Positions 62,624 through 64,000 of a DNA stretch of 64,000 bases are shown here, piece by piece. The notes beneath the pieces are model-generated. The model was not told the DNA's origin, did not search any database, and saw nothing but the letters and a program-made list of their open reading frames with translations. The DNA lies in contig NZ_NEGI01000003.1 in the NCBI RefSeq assembly GCF_002135345.1, positions 1-64,000 on the forward strand, given 5' to 3'. A program made the translations under genes and the position numbers. This stretch comes from Acinetobacter sp. ANC 4648 (lineage in GTDB: Bacteria; Pseudomonadota; Gammaproteobacteria; Pseudomonadales; Moraxellaceae). The first letter of the stretch is position 1. Each line of letters starts with the position of its first letter.

Positions 62624-63787
62624 TTATCTGTTAATTATTCTTTCATGTATTTCTAAAAGAGTACAATTACGCCCTGCGCGTTTCGCTGCGTATAATAATT
62701 TATCAGCAACTTCAATCGTATCCATTAGATCTTGATTTTTCACTTGGGTCAGACCAAAACTTGCAGTAACCGATATTTTTTGTTCTAAAAACAATTCCGA
62801 TTCAATTGCTGTGCGAATCCGTTCAGCAATCTGATATGCAAGAGTTATATTCTCAACTTGCAATAGAATAATAAATTCTTCGCCACCAAAACGCCCAACC
62901 AAATCATGAGCACGAACATTTTGACTAATGATAACAACGACTTGCTGTAGAATATGATCCCCCATCAAGTGCCCTATAGCGATCATTAATTTTTTTAAAA
63001 TGATCAACATCACACATCAACAAAAAATATTTTTTGCTAGGACGTTGTGCTAAGTTTTGTTCAGCAAAATCGTAAAAACCACGTCGATTAAGCAAATAAG
63101 TGAGAGGGTCGCGTGAACGCTCATCCTTTAGTTTTAAAATAATATCTCGAACCAAAGTACCCAATAAAACTATTGCAAACCACATACTAAATAGAATACT
63201 GGCAGCCAACATCATCAACCACCAAACTGATGTTGAAAGCATTTGCAGCTCAACATCCTCCAAAAATAGAAAAATAATAATGCAACGAACTAAGGTATAA
63301 AGCACTATAAATAGATATGAAAGATCAACAATTTTATTCAAAGAATCACTGTATTTATAATGTCTAAACATCGAAACTAAAACCAAGCCTCCTACAATGG
63401 CGATACCTAAATTCAAAATCAACATTCGCATCCATAGCTGTTGATTTACATAGGAATAGTAACCAAGCAAGATTGTAATCATCACAATCAAAATCCATGC
63501 AATTTTAGAATGTGCATGTGCATTTTTTCTTAAAGCCATAGCATAGGCACTGGCCCAAGTACCAAATAAATACATCCCCCCAACACAGGAGCTGCTGCAT
63601 TCAATTGGTCATTGAACATTAAGCTCTGTGCGGCTAAGGCGAATGCTGGCACGATATAACCTACCCCCAACCACAACAAATAATGGGGAGCCTTAAATAA
63701 AAAATGGCAAATTAAAAATAGACTACCCATCAGAATTAGACAGCTAGGGACTATCAGTATGAAATAATGAATATCTGTAAAATTCAC
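62624..63787 (-). pseudogene. Diguanylate cyclase gene interrupted by two frameshifts
   Basis: Three frames read in order make one protein of about 387 residues. The first (63787 to about 63575) gives membrane helices up to APVLGG. It switches at a run of six G (RC, near 63575): one more G would join it to MYLFGTWASAYAMALRK. The second ends after CDVDHFKKINDRY; removing one A near 62970 joins it to GHLMGDHILQQVVVIISQ. The third carries GRFGGEEFIILL (the GGDEF signature, here GGEEF) and YAAKRAGRNC. All catalytic residues are intact once the frames are joined. It is called a pseudogene because both shifts are one base; sequencing error or slippage are also possible. Confidence 0.85.
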
Positions 63788-64000
63788 GTCTAAGTTCTTA
63801 ATTAATATAATGACAATGGAAAAATAGTTGTTTTTTAGCGCATAAATTTTAAATCATTTTTGTATATCGTGTGAATCTCTACTTAGAATATCCTACTACT
63901 CACTATTAACAATACCACCAAAATGGTATTGAATTTACTTTTAATATGTTTTGATGATTTTTATAATTTATATCATGGTTGGACACTACTGCCCAAAAAG
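63788..64000. other. Right-edge noncoding region
   Basis: The last 213 bases hold no gene. At 63910-63932 there is an imperfect hairpin AATACC(ACCAAAAT)GGTATT that could be a weak terminator of a gene outside the window. AT-rich DNA upstream of the cyclase may contain its promoter. Confidence 0.4.

Overview
The window is a chromosomal segment of a low-GC gammaproteobacterium, almost certainly Acinetobacter. The evidence is the alkM-alkR pair (membrane alkane hydroxylase with a divergent AraC regulator), an isc operon headed by iscR, Acinetobacter-style DUF6231, DUF6776 and YidB proteins, an HU gene next to ppiD, and very AT-rich intergenic DNA. I see no rRNA or tRNA gene, insertion sequence, integrase, phage gene or CRISPR array.

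Left part (1-11 kb): a stable-RNA-type promoter fires leftward out of the window. It is followed by a histidine phosphatase-cysQ pair, a cold-shock gene and a gene-poor stretch. That stretch holds three small lipoproteins (two of them paralogues), a decayed SRPBCC gene and three universal stress protein genes in a row with small opposite-strand genes between them. A four-repeat COG4705 membrane protein follows.

11-19 kb: prmB-aroC on the minus strand, a secreted LprI-like protein, an ABC1/COQ8-like kinase, two adjacent acyl-CoA dehydrogenases (the first without the usual catalytic glutamate) and a GNAT acetyltransferase. 19-25 kb: a compact chaperone-usher fimbrial operon (pilin, chaperone, usher, two-domain tip protein). 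It lies between the intact GNAT gene and a decayed relative of it, so it looks like an acquired island. 25-31 kb: alkM/alkR, ppiD, hupB, a phasin and a membrane-anchored coiled-coil protein.

31-37 kb: the complete iron-sulphur cluster operon iscR-iscS-iscU-iscA-hscB-hscA-fdx, with a recognisable IscR operator embedded in its promoter and a hairpin between iscS and iscU. 37-46 kb: a membrane class III adenylate cyclase, a HIT protein, mfd, a DyP-type peroxidase, a tandem GST-N protein, rraA and an NAD(P)-binding protein. rpsT follows, with a perfect 17-bp palindrome near its promoter.

47-64 kb: a large surface lipoprotein metalloprotease with an HExxHxxGxxH site, a five-copy 54-bp proline-rich repeat and a C-terminal lectin-like region. 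Then come YidB, DUF6231 and DUF2797 proteins, a membrane-anchored double-AAA+ (Cdc48-like) ATPase, a TetR regulator, argF, ynfA, the DUF6776-clpS-clpA operon, argC and a diguanylate cyclase gene broken by two single-base frameshifts.

Most of the window is ordinary core genome. The parts most worth a second look are the fimbrial island with its GNAT scar, the unequal acyl-CoA dehydrogenase pair, the repeat-bearing metalloprotease, the double-AAA+ membrane protein and the interrupted diguanylate cyclase. I found no clearly new multi-gene defence or mobile system.
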